64,000 bases of DNA from Chlorops oryzae (GCA_020466095.1 CM035807.1:51426752-51490751); one strand, 5' to 3'; positions 21,056 to 32,161 are shown, numbered from the stretch's first letter. Notes: generated by a model from the letters alone, not told the origin. Translations and numbers: made by a program.

Positions 21056-23629
21056 ATGGCAACACGGGAATCAGGTGACTCTCCCCAAGTCACGACTGCT
21101 AAAAAACGAACGGAAACCGACCATTTGATTGCAATGCAACTAGACCGTGTTACTCAAGTAAAACAAATCCTAAAGAACATCAAAAAGGATTCATCCACTC
21201 GCAAGACAAAGGTTTATTGTGAACAGCGTCTCCAGAGGTTAGATGACCTCAATTCTTCATTCTCAAAGTGCCATGAAAAAATGATTTGTAAAATAACTGA
21301 CTCTGACAACTCTTATTTCGCAGACAATGTGTTTGAAACGTTCACGGAAACAATCTTCGAGGCAATCGGCGCGATAACTGAATCTTTGCAGTCGATTCCT
21401 CCGCCCGAGAGATCTAGTGCCAACGAGACGAATTCAAACACCAACAAAGCAAGCGCACCTGCAGTCAAGTTGCCAAAACTGCCAATTCCATCCTTTTCTG
21501 GTAGTTTCACGGAATGGCCAGCGTTCTTTGATGCTTTTACTCGTCTGATTCATCACAATGCAGAATTAGCTTCATTCCAAAAGTTTCATTTTCTGAAAGA
21601 ATCGCTGCCAATGAGTGACATCGACGTCAAGCAAATGGATCTGACGGATAGCAATTATCTGGTGGCCTGGAATATGGTTTGTCAACGATACCACAACCCT
21701 CGATTACTGTTCAGCCACCACATGAAGAAATTATTTGAATTACCACTCGTTCAAGAGGAACGATCAGAGGACCTTAAATCGCTTTTGAATACTGCAAAGG
21801 TCTGTTATAACGAGTTTTCGAGGTTAACAATTCCAATCGCATCGTGCGATCATTGGTTAGCGCATTACTTAAGCACTCGATTGCCAATTGAGACAATCAA
21901 GGCTTATGAACATCATTTGGGCAACTCCACTGATATCCCATCCTTTTCAATTCTAGAGTCCTTCCTTAATGCACGAATGTTGAGCGTCAGCGTCATAGAA
22001 AACCGAAAGGCAACTACCGACCCTCCTGGAAAGGAGTCCACTTCAGGAAAAAAGCCTACAAACTCAACACCGTCAACAAAGAAAGGTTTTCATACTACAA
22101 CAAAATCTGAGAAAGTCTTTCGATGCTCACTTTGCAATCAACAACATGTGCTTCGTCGCTGCCCCACTTTTCTTGCCAAAGATTGTTTCACACGGCTTTC
22201 AATCGCAAACAAGTCCAAGGCTTGCACAAACTGTCTCAGCACGGCTCATCAAATAGCGAAGTGTACCAGCATTAAAAATTGCTTACAATGTGGTCAAAGG
22301 CATCACACCCTACTTCATTCTACCGAAAATTCACCAACATATACTTCGAACGACACACAGCCTCAGTTGCACTCACCATCAACTAATGCTGCAACTACAG
22401 CCACGACCGCGCCAACCAAAACGCAGTTCATGTCCTGTCACACCACCTCAGCTACACCGCCAAGAGTGCTCCTCGCTACGGCACTCATAACGCTTATCAA
22501 TCCAAAATCAGGGGAAGACACCATTGTGCGCGCACTCATCGACCCAGGCTCTGAGGGCACCATCATTTCGGAACAAGTGGTTCAATCACTTGCACTGAAG
22601 CGGTACCCCACTTCTGTCCGCATTTCGGGAATTGGAACGCAAACCCCATCACATTGCAGATTCACAGTCAACGTCACTTTACAGTCGGTAATCAAACCCA
22701 GCTTTCTCTTACCAATTGAAGGTGTTCACGTCCTACCATCGCTCACATCAAATCTGCCAAGTCATAGCATTCCGCCGCAAAATTGGTCGCATATTACGGG
22801 TTTAGAACTAGCTGATCCCTTTTACTATAAACCACGTCGCATTGATATGATACTGGGAGTGGACATATACGCCCATATAATGCAAGCAGGAGTCCGCATA
22901 GGTACTCCGTCCCAACCGATTGCACAGAACACGCATCTGGGCTGGATTCTCTCCGGCTGTACGGGAACTACCGAGGCTCCACCCATTCATTTCAGTTGCC
23001 AGCACTCAACTTTGCAATTAGAAGACCAAGTTCATCGGTTTTTCGAACAAGAAGGACTACCTGACGATTCTACGACATCACAAGAACAATGGTGTGAGGA
23101 TTTCTTCAGAAAAACGCATAGAAGACAAGAAAATGGAAAGTACATAGTCAGACTGCCACTTAAATCCATATTTGATGGCACACAGACTCTGGGTAGATCA
23201 CATCAGATCGCGCTGAACCGATTTAAGCTGTTGCAACGTAAACTCACGCGCAATCCAGCACTGGCTGTTCGCTATGAACACTGCATTAACGAATACTTCT
23301 CTCTTCAGCAGGTCATTGCAGCAACCAGTTCGGAAGAAGAGCACTGCGTCACCAACGCCCTTCAGACTCCTCATGTCACATCTTGTGTACTTCCACACCA
23401 TGCCGTAATAAAAGAGGACAGCTCAACCACCAAATTACGCGTTGTATTTGACGCCTTATGCAAAAGAACAAATTACCGGTCACTCAACGACATTTTATGT
23501 GTGGGACCTCCTCTCCAAAATGACTTGGTTTCGGTGCTCATGAATTGGCGCTATTACCAACACGTCTTTACGGCGGATATCGAGAAGATGTACCGATGCA
23601 TTGATATGCATGAACAGGACTCGCAATAA
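21056..23629 (+). pseudogene. BEL element 2 gag, protease and start of reverse transcriptase
   Basis: 857 codons open from ATG at 21056, which follows the LTR leader and gives the longest reading; the N-terminus is Lys/Thr-rich. Gag: VKLPKLPIPSFSGSFTEWPAF (residues about 139-160, DUF1759 type). Cys cluster at about 355-425 (FRCSLCNQQHVLRRCP, CTNCLSTAHQIAKC, CLQCGQRHHTLLH). Protease at about 490-505 reads VRALIDPGSEGTIIS, so the active-site triplet is D-P-G instead of D-S/T-G. Reverse transcriptase starts near 785 (TTKLRVVFDALCK, FTADIEKMYRCIDM with the first catalytic Asp). A TAA at 23627-23629 stops the frame here; the same frame continues beyond it, so it is a point nonsense change and not a natural gene end. 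Confidence 0.92.
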
Positions 23630-25588
23630 CAACGCATTCTGTGGACGGACAACATAGGGAAGATTCGTCAATATTGCCTGACTACAGTCACCTTCGGAAC
23701 GGCTTCAGCACCCTTTACCGCTATTCGCGTCCTTCGGCAGTTAGCAGAAGATGAACATCGACGTTTTCCGTTGGCGTCCAATGTACTTAAGCATGAGATT
23801 TATGTAGATGACGTCATGTCGGGAAGTCATTGCATTAAGGAAGCACTCTGCATAAGAGATCAAGTCACTGCAGCGCTCGGAACTGCAGGAATGAATCTTC
23901 GAAAATGGGCTGCTAACACTTCAGAATTATTACAAGGGATTGCACCTGAACATATGTCTACTTCTGACCTACTAACAATTTCTGATGCCACCTCAGTCAA
24001 AACGCTTGGAATATGTTGGCAGCCACACCAAGATTTTTTAATGTTAACCTACCACCGAGATTCCAATCCAGGAGAGACAAAACGTACCTTTCTCTCGGCT
24101 ATGTCGCGTTTATTCGATCCTCTTGGTTTCATAAGCCCCATTATTGTAGTAGCGAAAATACTCTTTAAAGAAATCTGGCACACTAAAGTGAACAACGGAG
24201 ATAACTCACCACGGAGCTTAGAATGGGATGAATGCTTGCCGGAAATCTTACAAGGTAAAGTCCAGAATTATTTAGACCAACTGAAGCTCATAGAAACTAT
24301 TCGCATCCCGCGCTGGATCGAATACAGCCCAAATCATATGCAGTCTCTTCAAATCCACGTGTTTTCTGACGGATCTTTGCAAGCTTATGCAGCAGCAGCT
24401 TATCTTCGAGCAGAGTACTCCAACGGAAAAATATCCGCCCATCTTCTTGTATCAAAGACTAAAGTCACTCCATCGAAGAACATTACCATTCCGCGAATTG
24501 AGTTGTGTGGTGCCTTACTCGCAGCTCAACTAGGGCAGTGGATTATCGCTAATACACGAGTACCACAGCAAGTAATTTCCGCCCATTATTGGACAGATGC
24601 CCAAATCGTTCTTCATTGGATAAACGGAGACACCAGTCGGTGGAAACCATTCGTGTCTAATCGAATTAAGAAAATTATATCACTTTCTGATAAGCAGCAG
24701 TGGAAGTATATTAGAACAGCGGACAATCCAGCGGACTGTGCAACACGAGGCCTCGACTCAACTAAACTTAAGACATTTTCATTGTGGTGGAATGGCCCCG
24801 TATGGCTATCTCAGTCCATCCAATTGTGGCCAGCTCCACCCGCACACATATCCACATTTGACCCACAGAAATTGGAAGAAAGGAAATCAGCAATGTCAGC
24901 CAATTTATCAGCTTCGAATGAATCCATTATAAGTAGATATTCATCTCTAACTAAGTTGCTCGCCATCACAGCATATCTGGTAAGATTTCGGTTCAACAGT
25001 CAGACGGAGAATCGCCACCGCAGACGAGTGGGATCTCTAACAACGATGGAATATCAAACCAGTATGCTCATCTTAGTGAGACTCGTTCAAATGGAGTCAT
25101 TTAATGCAGAAATAAACTGCATAAGGGCCAACCGTCCACTTCCTAGCACCAGCAAATTGCTGAATTTAAATCCTTGGTATGATAATGAACACGTCCTTCG
25201 AGTAGGGGGAAGATTAAGATATTCAACATTGACTTACTCTCAAAAACATCCTTTGATTTTACCCACATTTCATCATTTCACAGAGCTTGTCATCGACGAT
25301 GCCCACAATCGCACTTTGCACGGAGGAACAAATCTAACCATTGCAACTCTAAGGCAGAGATTTTGGATTCTTAGAGCCAACCGTGCTGTATCACTCCGCT
25401 TACGAAAATGCATCACTTGCTTTCGAAACAAGCCCACCCCATTGTCGCAATTAATGGGGGACTTGCCTTATCAACGTGTCACTCCACCGTACCGACCGTT
25501 TCTTGCAACCGGAGTCGATTACACCGGCGCCGTTGAACTAAAGGCCTCTCGTTTCCGGGAAACACTTTGTACAAGGGCTACATCGTAA
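23630..25588 (+). pseudogene. BEL element 2 reverse transcriptase, RNase H and integrase N-terminus
   Basis: The same frame as the upstream gag-pol, after the stop at 23627. It shows CLTTVTFGTASAPFTA, the polymerase active site HEIYVDDVMSGS (about 23797-23830), the connection domain (LFDPLGFISPIIVVAKIL), and RNase H (VFSDGSLQAYAAAAYL, IPRIELCGALLAAQL, YWTDAQIVLHWING, TADNPADCATRG) with all acidic residues present. The integrase zinc region (DDAHNRTLHGGTN...CITCFRNKP) follows, then ATGVDYTGAVEL with the first catalytic Asp. The frame ends at 25588 because one base is missing or extra around 25555. Everything else reads cleanly, in line with a recent insertion. Confidence 0.92.
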
Positions 25589-26415
25589 TTTTCATTTGTC
25601 TGGCAACCAAAGCCATTCACCTAGAAGCAGCTACCGGAATGAGCACCCAGCATTTCTTGTGGGCATTTGATCGATTTACGGGCCGACGGGGGATCTGTAA
25701 TGACCTCTATAGCGATTGCGGAACAAACTTTATCGGAGCCAACACAGTCTTGAAAGGAGCTCAACAGAAACGTATGCAAACCATGGAAGCCGAAGTTGCA
25801 ACGCAGTTCGCACGAAAAAATATTACCTGGCATTTTAACCCACCTCACTCACCTAACTTCGGAGGGTTATGGGAGGCAAACATAAAATCTGTGAAGCATC
25901 ATCTGAATCGAGTCGCCAAAGCCAAACGAATGACGTACGAAGAACTCTCCACGCTTTTGTCAAAAATTGAATCCTGTCTTAACTCAAGACCATTGTGTCC
26001 TCTTACAGCGGATCCTGATGATCTCAACGCATTGACTCCGGGTCATTTTTTAATAGGCGGACCAATGAATGCATTACCCGAATACACGCCGAAGGTGTCT
26101 TCATTGCACGCAGTTCACACCCAAATGCAAAAATTACTTCGGCAGTTCTGGCAGAAATGGTCATCTGACTGGCTGGCGCACTTACAATCCAGACCGAAGT
26201 GGAAAACGACGACGAACAACCTTCAGTTGAACGACTTAGTTGTTGTTAAGGACGACCATTCGCCCCCAAACACTTGGGTATTGGGGCGAGTCACCGAATG
26301 TCATCCAGGAAGTGACCACTTGATTCGCGTGGTAACGGTACGCACTCCACGAGGAACTTATAAGCGCTCCATTTCAAAACTTTGTCGACTCCCGATTCCT
26401 AACATCGATCAATAA
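25567..26415 (+). pseudogene. BEL element 2 integrase core and C-terminus
   Basis: Continues integrase in the +1 frame after the shift near 25555. VIFICLATKAIHLEAATG, LYSDCGTNFIGANTV (second Asp) and PPHSPNFGGLWEANIKSVK (Glu) complete the D,D,E site begun in the previous frame. The C-terminal part has FWQKWSSDWLAHLQSRPKW and NDLVVVKDDHSPPNTWVLGRV, the DUF5641-type tail, and ends at a TAA at 26413-26415 with no further open frame. It is a domain of one polyprotein, not a separate gene; the overlap with the upstream frame is the result of the frameshift. Confidence 0.92.
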
Positions 26416-26530
26416 CGCATCGCATGTCAATCCAGTCACGGTTTCCGTTGCCATATTGCATTTAGTATATGAACACCTACACCTATGCATCTTACTAAGC
26501 TCTCATGCTTAATAAGCATCCGGGGCGGCA

Positions 26531-26792
26531 TGTTCGGTTCTAAGACTTGTATGACCGTTCACAGTGTCTTTCATGTTCCGTCCTACGACATGGATGACCA
26601 GTCGCATCGATTGTTTCATACTCACATCTCTAATTTCAAGCTCATCACTAATACAAAAGGAAGATTGTAACTAGAATCATTGTTTCAAACACATTGTACT
26701 TAAATAAAGAATTCACTGGCATTGGAGACCAGCTCATGTATAAATCAAGTTAAAATTAAAGGTTTTCATTTACTTTGGTTACACCACAAACA
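26531..26792 (+). repeat. BEL element 2, 3' LTR (262 bp)
   Basis: Reads base for base like the 5' LTR at 20588-20849. It is preceded by CATCCGGGGCGGCA, a weak polypurine-like stretch, and followed by the CAACC duplication. Confidence 0.95.
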
Positions 26793-27479
26793 CAACCTCT
26801 GTTTTAAACATGTTCAAAGATCAAATTTCATCAAAATATCTTTAGAACAGTTTTTTTATATTCGTCACAGGCCCTAGTACTAGAAGGACCCCTCAAAATG
26901 GTCGGGTCAGGTCCATTCTCGAACTAGTTTTTACTCATGTCCCCGTGAGCACTAGAAGTTTCTTATTTTGAAAATTTTGATCGATTTCAAAACGCCGGAC
27001 GGAAAAAGTTTCCATTTGGCATAAAGCTGACTGGTTTTAGCTTTGGTGCCGATCGGAGGTGATTTTATGGGCACGCTAGGGCTCTGAAATTGGAAAATAT
27101 TTTGTGTGGGAATTAGTGTGGCCATCCATTGTTTGTGATAATTTTTTTTTATTTTGGAATAGCGGGAACCGCCATAGAAATGTGACTTTGTAGGAAATAG
27201 ATGTACATTTCTTTAAAGACATAAAACAACGAAATCGGTTTATATTGGGCCGCCCTGGGACATCTTAAAGTCTAAATTTTGAGGGTTTTCAAAAACATAT
27301 GCGCTTGGAACCCCTTGGGTGCTGCCAAAAAAAAGAATTATCATAGTTGCTATGAATATTCGAAAAATATACAAAATTAGCCTTCAATGATAACTTTTTG
27401 TTATATTTAAATAATATGTAATATTTGTTAATTTTTCTTAAACTGAATTTTGGGTTCCGCCTTTAAGCCGGTCGAAAAA
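26793..27479. repeat. Fragment of an interspersed repeat, AT-rich
   Basis: No coding region. The start resembles 54540-54605: both have ATGTTCAAA, then ATCAAAATAT, then an AGCAG/ACAGTTTTT block. This looks like a member of the same dispersed family. The rest is unassigned. Confidence 0.45.
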
Positions 27480-28230
27480 TAGGTATGGTATCAAAAATTC
27501 GATTCTCGATTTAAGTGCCGAAGACCACAATCTTTGAGACTTTAATCATTTAAATCCGTTAACGTTATCTATTCATAAACTTATAATTAAAACGCCAAAA
27601 AACTTTATTACCTTATATGCAACAAATTGGTAAATACGCAGAAAACTGATAGGTGGCAACGCTGATGAAACCGACAAAATAGCTGTTCGCAATGACATTA
27701 ATAACAAAGGCGTCTGCAGGAATTTTATCAGGGTTATGAGAAATTTGCAACTCTGTTAAATCCTGAATTTTAATTTTTAAATTTATATGTCAAGCACGGG
27801 TACAAATGTAATGGCAAATCTAATTTGTTGTGAGCCAATACAAAAACTAAAATTTTATCGAAATTTGCACAATCAGTCTTTATTTAGGGGTAGGAAATTT
27901 CTCCAAGTGGTCCCTATTGGACGCTATATCAATCAATATGACTCGATCTGTTTGCGTTTTGCTGTCGTAGAGCAAAAGTAAAAATGAGTGAGATTAAACA
28001 TAAAATAATCATTCTATAGAAAAATTCGTCTCTTATTTGGCACTGCCACTTGTCGGTTTTATGCGTATCTTTCCATTTGTTGCATACAAGGTAGTGAGAA
28101 ATTGTTGTTTCATTTAAATTATAAAACTATGAATAGATATTATAAACGGATTTTAATGATTAAAGATTCAAAAATTTCGGAGTACATTGTAGTCTTCGCC
28201 ACTTAAATCCAAAAGTTAATTTTTTGATGC
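27480..28230. mobile_element. Foldback-type element with about 190-bp inverted repeats
   Basis: Bases 27488-27675 match the reverse complement of 28040-28230 with scattered differences. Shared blocks, read inward from each end, are ATCAAAAA, GATTTAAGTG, CGAAGAC, TTTAATCATT, AAATCCGTT, ATCTATTCATA, TATGCAACAAAT and GGTGGCA/AGTGGCA. The 360-bp interior has no transposase. Long imperfect terminal inverted repeats around a short interior are typical of foldback or MITE-like DNA elements. The right end meets the LTR at 28231 directly. Confidence 0.75.
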
Positions 28231-28614
28231 TGTTCGTTTATCGCCGTAGCCGCTATGGGGGCGAGCCCTTAATCCAACTGATGCAACGAAACATTTTCTC
28301 TCTGGTTCAGCAGCTAGATCTCGAGCGAAGACGGCGGAGTCTTTGTTCGCTACTAAGTTTGAACTAAAAAGTAAGTCGCCAAGAAGGCAAGATTTTTTTA
28401 AATTCTTATTCACCCAAATAAAACTGAATTTTAATTACAAATCGCGTCGCGCAAACGCCGACAAAGAAATGAAGTAAAAATCAAAGAAAAACTCAACATT
28501 GATAATTTTAATCGCGTCGCGCAACCGCCGGCAAACCAAAAACCAAATCCACAGACGGCTTCCCCACCTCATCTGCAGCTTAACAAGGTACGTTTGCCTC
28601 TATTGTCCCTGACA
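28231..28614 (+). repeat. BEL/Pao family 3, LTR copy A
   Basis: TGTTCGTTTATCGCCGTAGC to CTGACA; a divergent relative of 35930-36362, sharing the start, the GACGAGCCCTT-like block, AATCGCGTCGCGCAA and TGTCCCTGACA. In this copy the AATCGCGTCGCGCAA block occurs twice (28439 and 28511). It has TG...CA ends. Confidence 0.75.
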
Positions 28615-28990
28615 TTGCCATTTCACGATCTTAACTGGAGCCTGGAATCAGATCCGGTGGACCACTTAGTGCAGAAAGGGTAAGAGAGTCCATCCACGCG
28701 TACCACGTGCCACGACCTTCAACCGCTCTCCTGTTGCATTCTCAAGGGCATCGAATCACAGTTCCAGAACACGGGACGCGTATGCATTGAAATCGTGGAC
28801 CCACTCTGTCTCTCTCTGACTTAATACATCGAATTGCCAGCGTACCCTCTTGCCAGTCGGTGTGAACGGTCGTTTTTATTGCAAAGCGAAATCGAAGAAG
28901 AAGCAATGTTATATCCAGGCGACTCACGGTCTAATTGTCGTTTCCTCATTACCTTCAGTTGAGAACGAAGAGAAAGATTCGCCCGTCGAG
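28615..28990 (+). mobile_element. BEL/Pao family 3, leader fragment A
   Basis: The sequence after LTR A matches the leader after LTR B: GAGCCTGGAATCAG, CTGGTGGACCA-like, CCTGTTGCATT, CAAGGGCATCGA and AGCGTACCC are shared in the same order. It lacks gag and breaks off around 28890-28990, so only the LTR and leader survive. Confidence 0.65.
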
Positions 28991-29551
28991 CGAATAATTT
29001 TTTCTCCTTTTCGGCTCTCTGAAAGGCTTAACGTAACCGGTTTTCTTGCTTTGATCGTTCTTTCTTCGTGCGAATGTCGTTATAATTTCCAACAAAGAAG
29101 ACCAAGAGCAGGACTACGAAGGTGCAAGGGAGTTTTTAGGGAGTTTTTAGAGAAATACCGTCTGTAGGGGAAAAAGGACAGATTAATTTTTACACAATAA
29201 GTGTAAGGAATTTTCATATGTTCCTAGTGGCTATGTAATTTTTAATGAAATTTAGTAAATCAAACAAGAGGCTGTAACTTAGAACGCCTTTCGCGGTCGT
29301 GGTTCAATTATTAAAGCTCCTTTTTTCTGTTCTACTTTTGAAAATTATCTACCAATATAGTGAATCATAAATTCTTTAAATCTATTTATATTATTATTAT
29401 TATTATATATTATATATATATTTATTATGCTTCAAATTTATTTTTCTTTGCGAAGCACCTACAAAATTATAAATCTTTGTTTCTTCTTAGTTTATTATTA
29501 TTTTTTTATATATATTTATTTTTTTTTACATATGTAAACACATACAAATAA
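28991..29551. other. AT-rich interval with TAT-type microsatellite
   Basis: No gene recognised. A run of TTA/TAT repeats lies at about 29385-29430, and T-rich tracts continue to 29530. Confidence 0.55.
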
Positions 29552-29960
29552 AAACAAGTAAGAAAGCTAAAGTCGGTCAAACCCGACTTTGAAATACCCA
29601 GCGTCCCGACATTATGGGCGCACTATGTTTTGCTTCTCTAGTTTTGGGCGTGGCAGTGAACGGGCCACATAAATTATTTCCCTACACCTTTCATGTGGCT
29701 CGGTCAACCTATGTTGCGAACTTCAAGCTTCTACGCCTTTTACTTCGAAAGTAACGAAAACTCTTCATTTGTGGGCGTGGCAGTGGGCGGGCTACATAAA
29801 ATTTTGTTCCTACACCTTTCACTTGCCTTGGTGAACCTATGTTGCGAATTTGAAGCTTCTACGCCTTTTACCACTGATTGCGCTCAGAACTGGCTCTCCG
29901 CGTGTAGCTCAAGTTTCGATACTCACGGCAGTCGGCAGTCATATAAACGTTATACGAATT
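29552..29960 (+). repeat. Interspersed repeat with hairpin end and internal duplication
   Basis: Starts ACAAGTAAGAAAGCTAAAG and then a hairpin (AAGTCGG, loop, CCCGACTT, 29571-29591). Inside, two units of about 128 bp each carry GGGCGTGGCAGTG...ACACCTTTCA...CAACCTATGTTGCGAA-like blocks (29647 and 29775). The reverse complement of this family appears at 60360-60640, including the same CTTTAGCTTTCTTACTTG end. There is no coding capacity; the class is unknown to me. Confidence 0.7.
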
Positions 29961-30119
29961 AATTAACAATAAATATTTTATCATTAAAAACGAACGTTGA
30001 TAGTGAGGCTCGGGTTGCGTCATTAGCGCAAGATAAAAGAAAATCAACAGCATTGACGGCGGGCAAATATATACGCATTATTCTGAATATTTTTAATTTC
30101 TGCGAATTTTGAAGCAAAA
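29961..30119. other. Short interval, nothing recognised
   Basis: AT-rich, ends with an A run at about 30115-30126. Confidence 0.4.
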
Positions 30120-30559
30120 AAAAAAAGGCCATTTTCCTTTAAAGTTTCGGAGCGTCTCACCAAGGAATATAATAGCCTCGTGTTTTAAGGCAGGCTTCCT
30201 GCCATTTTGCGGTGATCTGCTTTTGGGCAGTTGCTTCCCTATGGTTTTGGTAAGTTCCATTTAATTCAATTAAATTTCGAAAAATAAATCTATTTAAACA
30301 AGATTTCGATCACTGAAGACGGACTTGCAATTTAGAATCGAAACTTATAATCAGATCTCAACTTTGGCGCACCTACTTACGAGCCAGGACGACAAAGTGT
30401 GGATCTCAGTGTAGCTAGGGCTTAGGGCAGTTAAGTAAGCCAGAATAGGAATGCTATATATAAGAAGAAAAAGGACTTCAATAAACAAAAATTGTAAATG
30501 AATTCAATGGCGTTCTTATTTGTGGTATTCGCTTAGACATCCATCCCCAGAACGCAACA
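30120..30559 (+). repeat. Candidate Ty3/gypsy-type LTR (left edge unknown)
   Basis: TATATATAAG near 30453 and AATAAA near 30480 look like LTR promoter and polyadenylation signals. The sequence ends CGCAACA at 30553-30559, and a primer-binding-site-like TGGCGCAGCCGG follows at 30565. I see no matching partner LTR in the window. Confidence 0.5.
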
Positions 30560-30564
30560 TTTTA

Positions 30565-30576
30565 TGGCGCAGCCGG
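30565..30576 (+). other. Candidate tRNA primer-binding site
   Basis: TGGCGCAGCCGG is one base from TGGCGCAGTCGG, the site used by 17.6/297-group gypsy elements of flies with a serine tRNA. It supports the LTR call upstream. Confidence 0.5.
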
Positions 30577-30732
30577 TTTTCGACTAAGGATAGTCGGGAA
30601 CGAATCACGATCCTTTCACAACAGTACGGTGTTCAAACTAACAAATCATAACAAATGAAACAACGACTTTTGGCCACAGTGGGGTAAGATTGATATATAT
30701 TGGATATATTTGAGTTATTCATTGGAACCTAC

Positions 30733-30950
30733 TGAACAGTGGTGAAACCTAATTCAGTGGGGCCTGGGCGTGAGTGAAACTTCCGAAAGGCACTTCAATG
30801 AAAAACGGCATAAATGTACCGAATTGTATCAATTATTTTGTTGTAACCCTTTTTGTACTGCACTGCTATAACCTGTCGAACAGTGGTGAAACCTAATTCG
30901 TCAGGGTCCGGGTGTGAGTGAAACTTCCAAAGGACACTTTAGCAGCACAA
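30733..30950 (+). repeat. Two direct repeats in the leader
   Basis: GAACAGTGGTGAAACCTAAT begins at about 30733 and again at about 30876. Both continue with a GGGYCYGGGYGTGAGTGAAA block and CTTCC...AGG...CACTT. The units are about 70 bp and 143 bp apart. Confidence 0.7.
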
Positions 30951-31018
30951 TCGCAATAAGGGCATAAGAGAGTACCTTGAAAAAAAATTGTATGTACAAA
31001 AAAAAACGTATATATATA

Positions 31019-31285
31019 TCTCTCTATTATACAAAAAAGTTTTTTTTTCGCGTGTACTTTTATTTTTGTGTGGCGGATCCAATATGGCTGACTTTTTTCA
31101 AAAATGGAAAGTGGGTGATTGGGACAGAGGGAGAGAGGGTGATGAGGAGAGGGGGAGAGGGAGCGAGGGAAAGAGGGAGAGAGGGAGAGAGGGAGAGAGG
31201 GAGAGAGGGAGAGAGGGTGATGTCGAAGCGATCATGGGAGGGTTGGGGTTGGTGAGCGAAGCGAACATGGGGTGAAGCCCCCTAG
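31019..31285 (+). mobile_element. Short non-autonomous Helitron-like element
   Basis: The right end has the classic Helitron terminus: a small hairpin (GGGG TGAAG CCCC, 31269-31281) followed by CTAG and a host T at 31286, preceded by GAGCGAAGCGAACAT. The most likely left end is TCTCTCTATTATAC at 31019 after a host A, giving 267 bp. It carries a GGGAGA-type microsatellite (31120-31220) and no protein. Helitrons insert between A and T without duplication, as seen here. The left end is less sure than the right. Confidence 0.6.
31120..31220 (+). repeat. GGGAGAGA purine-rich microsatellite
   Basis: About 100 bases of GAGGGAGA units, all purine on this strand. Apparent Arg/Gly/Glu-rich frames over it are repeat artefacts. 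Confidence 0.9.
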
Positions 31286-31846
31286 TATATATAATAAAAA
31301 ATTAAAAAAGCGGCGCAAGTAAAAGGCGACATCATCCAACAACAAGCATAACAGCTATATCAAAATACGCATACAATATGGTGAGTATAAAAACTTTGAA
31401 TAACAATTTTTTTACCCAGAGTCCTTACTGTTGACGATGAATTTCAATACCTTGGTTGAATATATATATTTCAGAAAAATGAAAATTTTTTTTTGAAGAC
31501 TTAGACAGGACCGGGATTTATTATAGAGTTAAAAATATAGAAAGTAAAGAGGAAAATCTGTTGCAATTGAAGACAGATTTTCGAAATTTTGGAGTCGAAG
31601 ATGAAAATAACTTAGAGTTTGTAAAAAAGAAAAAAATATTGAGAGTTAAAAAGAAAAGTTATTGAAGATTAAGCCTCCATCCAAATCAAATCAAAAAGTT
31701 CATTTGATAACTTGTTTTCATTCCAAAAATTTTAAAATATTAAATGAGAGTAAAGTGAAGTAAATGGGCAAGACAGAGAAAGTTTATCCCTTTGTCAGGT
31801 AGATAATAAAAAAGAACCAGCTGAAGAAGGCAAAAGGATTGAAATT
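31286..31846. other. AT-rich interval, unassigned
   Basis: No recognised gene. Short Lys/Glu-rich open stretches occur (about 31495-31665), but they are interrupted and motif-free. They may be part of the same unknown element as the two flanks of the mariner at 32188. Confidence 0.4.
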
Positions 31847-32161
31847 TTGATGAATAAAAAAAGAGATATACTAAAATTTTTATTTTTATCGATATCTTTT
31901 GTGTTATTAATTTCAAGTTTTTTTTTTTTTTTTTTTAGCGAAAAAGCCATATTAAGCTGTGTTTGGGCTTATAAAATCTGGGATGAACATAAAAAACAAT
32001 TTAATGGTAAAAGAGTCAGTAACAATAATGAATCTACACTTAACATCGAAGATTCACAGTCCGTGTCCGACGACATATTTGAAGTGTCTCCTTGTGGACA
32101 AACTATAAGTGATACGGTTAACTTGTCAGTGGACAATGGGCCGGATAATAGTTTGGTTTAG
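31847..32161 (+). CDS. Hypothetical ORF (104 aa), possible element remnant
   Basis: Unrecognised. The start MMNKKRDILKFLFLSISFVLL gives a hydrophobic N-terminal segment that is partly an artefact of an 18-base T run (31919-31936, encoding Phe). The rest (KIWDEHKKQFNGKRVSNNNES, DIFEVSPCGQTISDT) is polar and unlike any family I can name. It stops at 32159, 26 bases before the mariner. It could be a fragment of a decayed retroelement or chance coding. Confidence 0.25.
   Translation: MMNKKRDILKFLFLSISFVLLISSFFFFFFSEKAILSCVWAYKIWDEHKKQFNGKRVSNNNESTLNIEDSQSVSDDIFEVSPCGQTISDTVNLSVDNGPDNSLV

Larger units (their letters stand above)
20588..26792 (+). mobile_element. BEL element 2: young full-length BEL/Pao retrotransposon (6.2 kb)
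   Basis: LTRs at 20588-20849 and 26531-26792 (262 bp) read as identical. Target duplication CAACC lies at 20583-20587 and 26793-26797. The single gag-pol region has DUF1759-type gag, Cys cluster, protease, reverse transcriptase, RNase H and integrase; there is no envelope region. Only two lesions are visible in 5.4 kb of coding sequence: one nonsense codon at 23627-23629 and a one-base frame change near 25555. Identical LTRs mean a recent insertion. This copy is a different family from BEL element 1: the LTRs are unrelated and the proteins are only distantly similar. Confidence 0.95.

Noticed and set aside
25567..25588. Overlapping genes as programmed frameshift in BEL element 2
   Set aside because: The break lies in the middle of the integrase core, where no programmed shift is known in this group; a single-base mutation is simpler.
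30977..31275. Open frames rich in Arg, Gly and Glu
   Set aside because: They cross the GGGAGA microsatellite and have no start context or motif.
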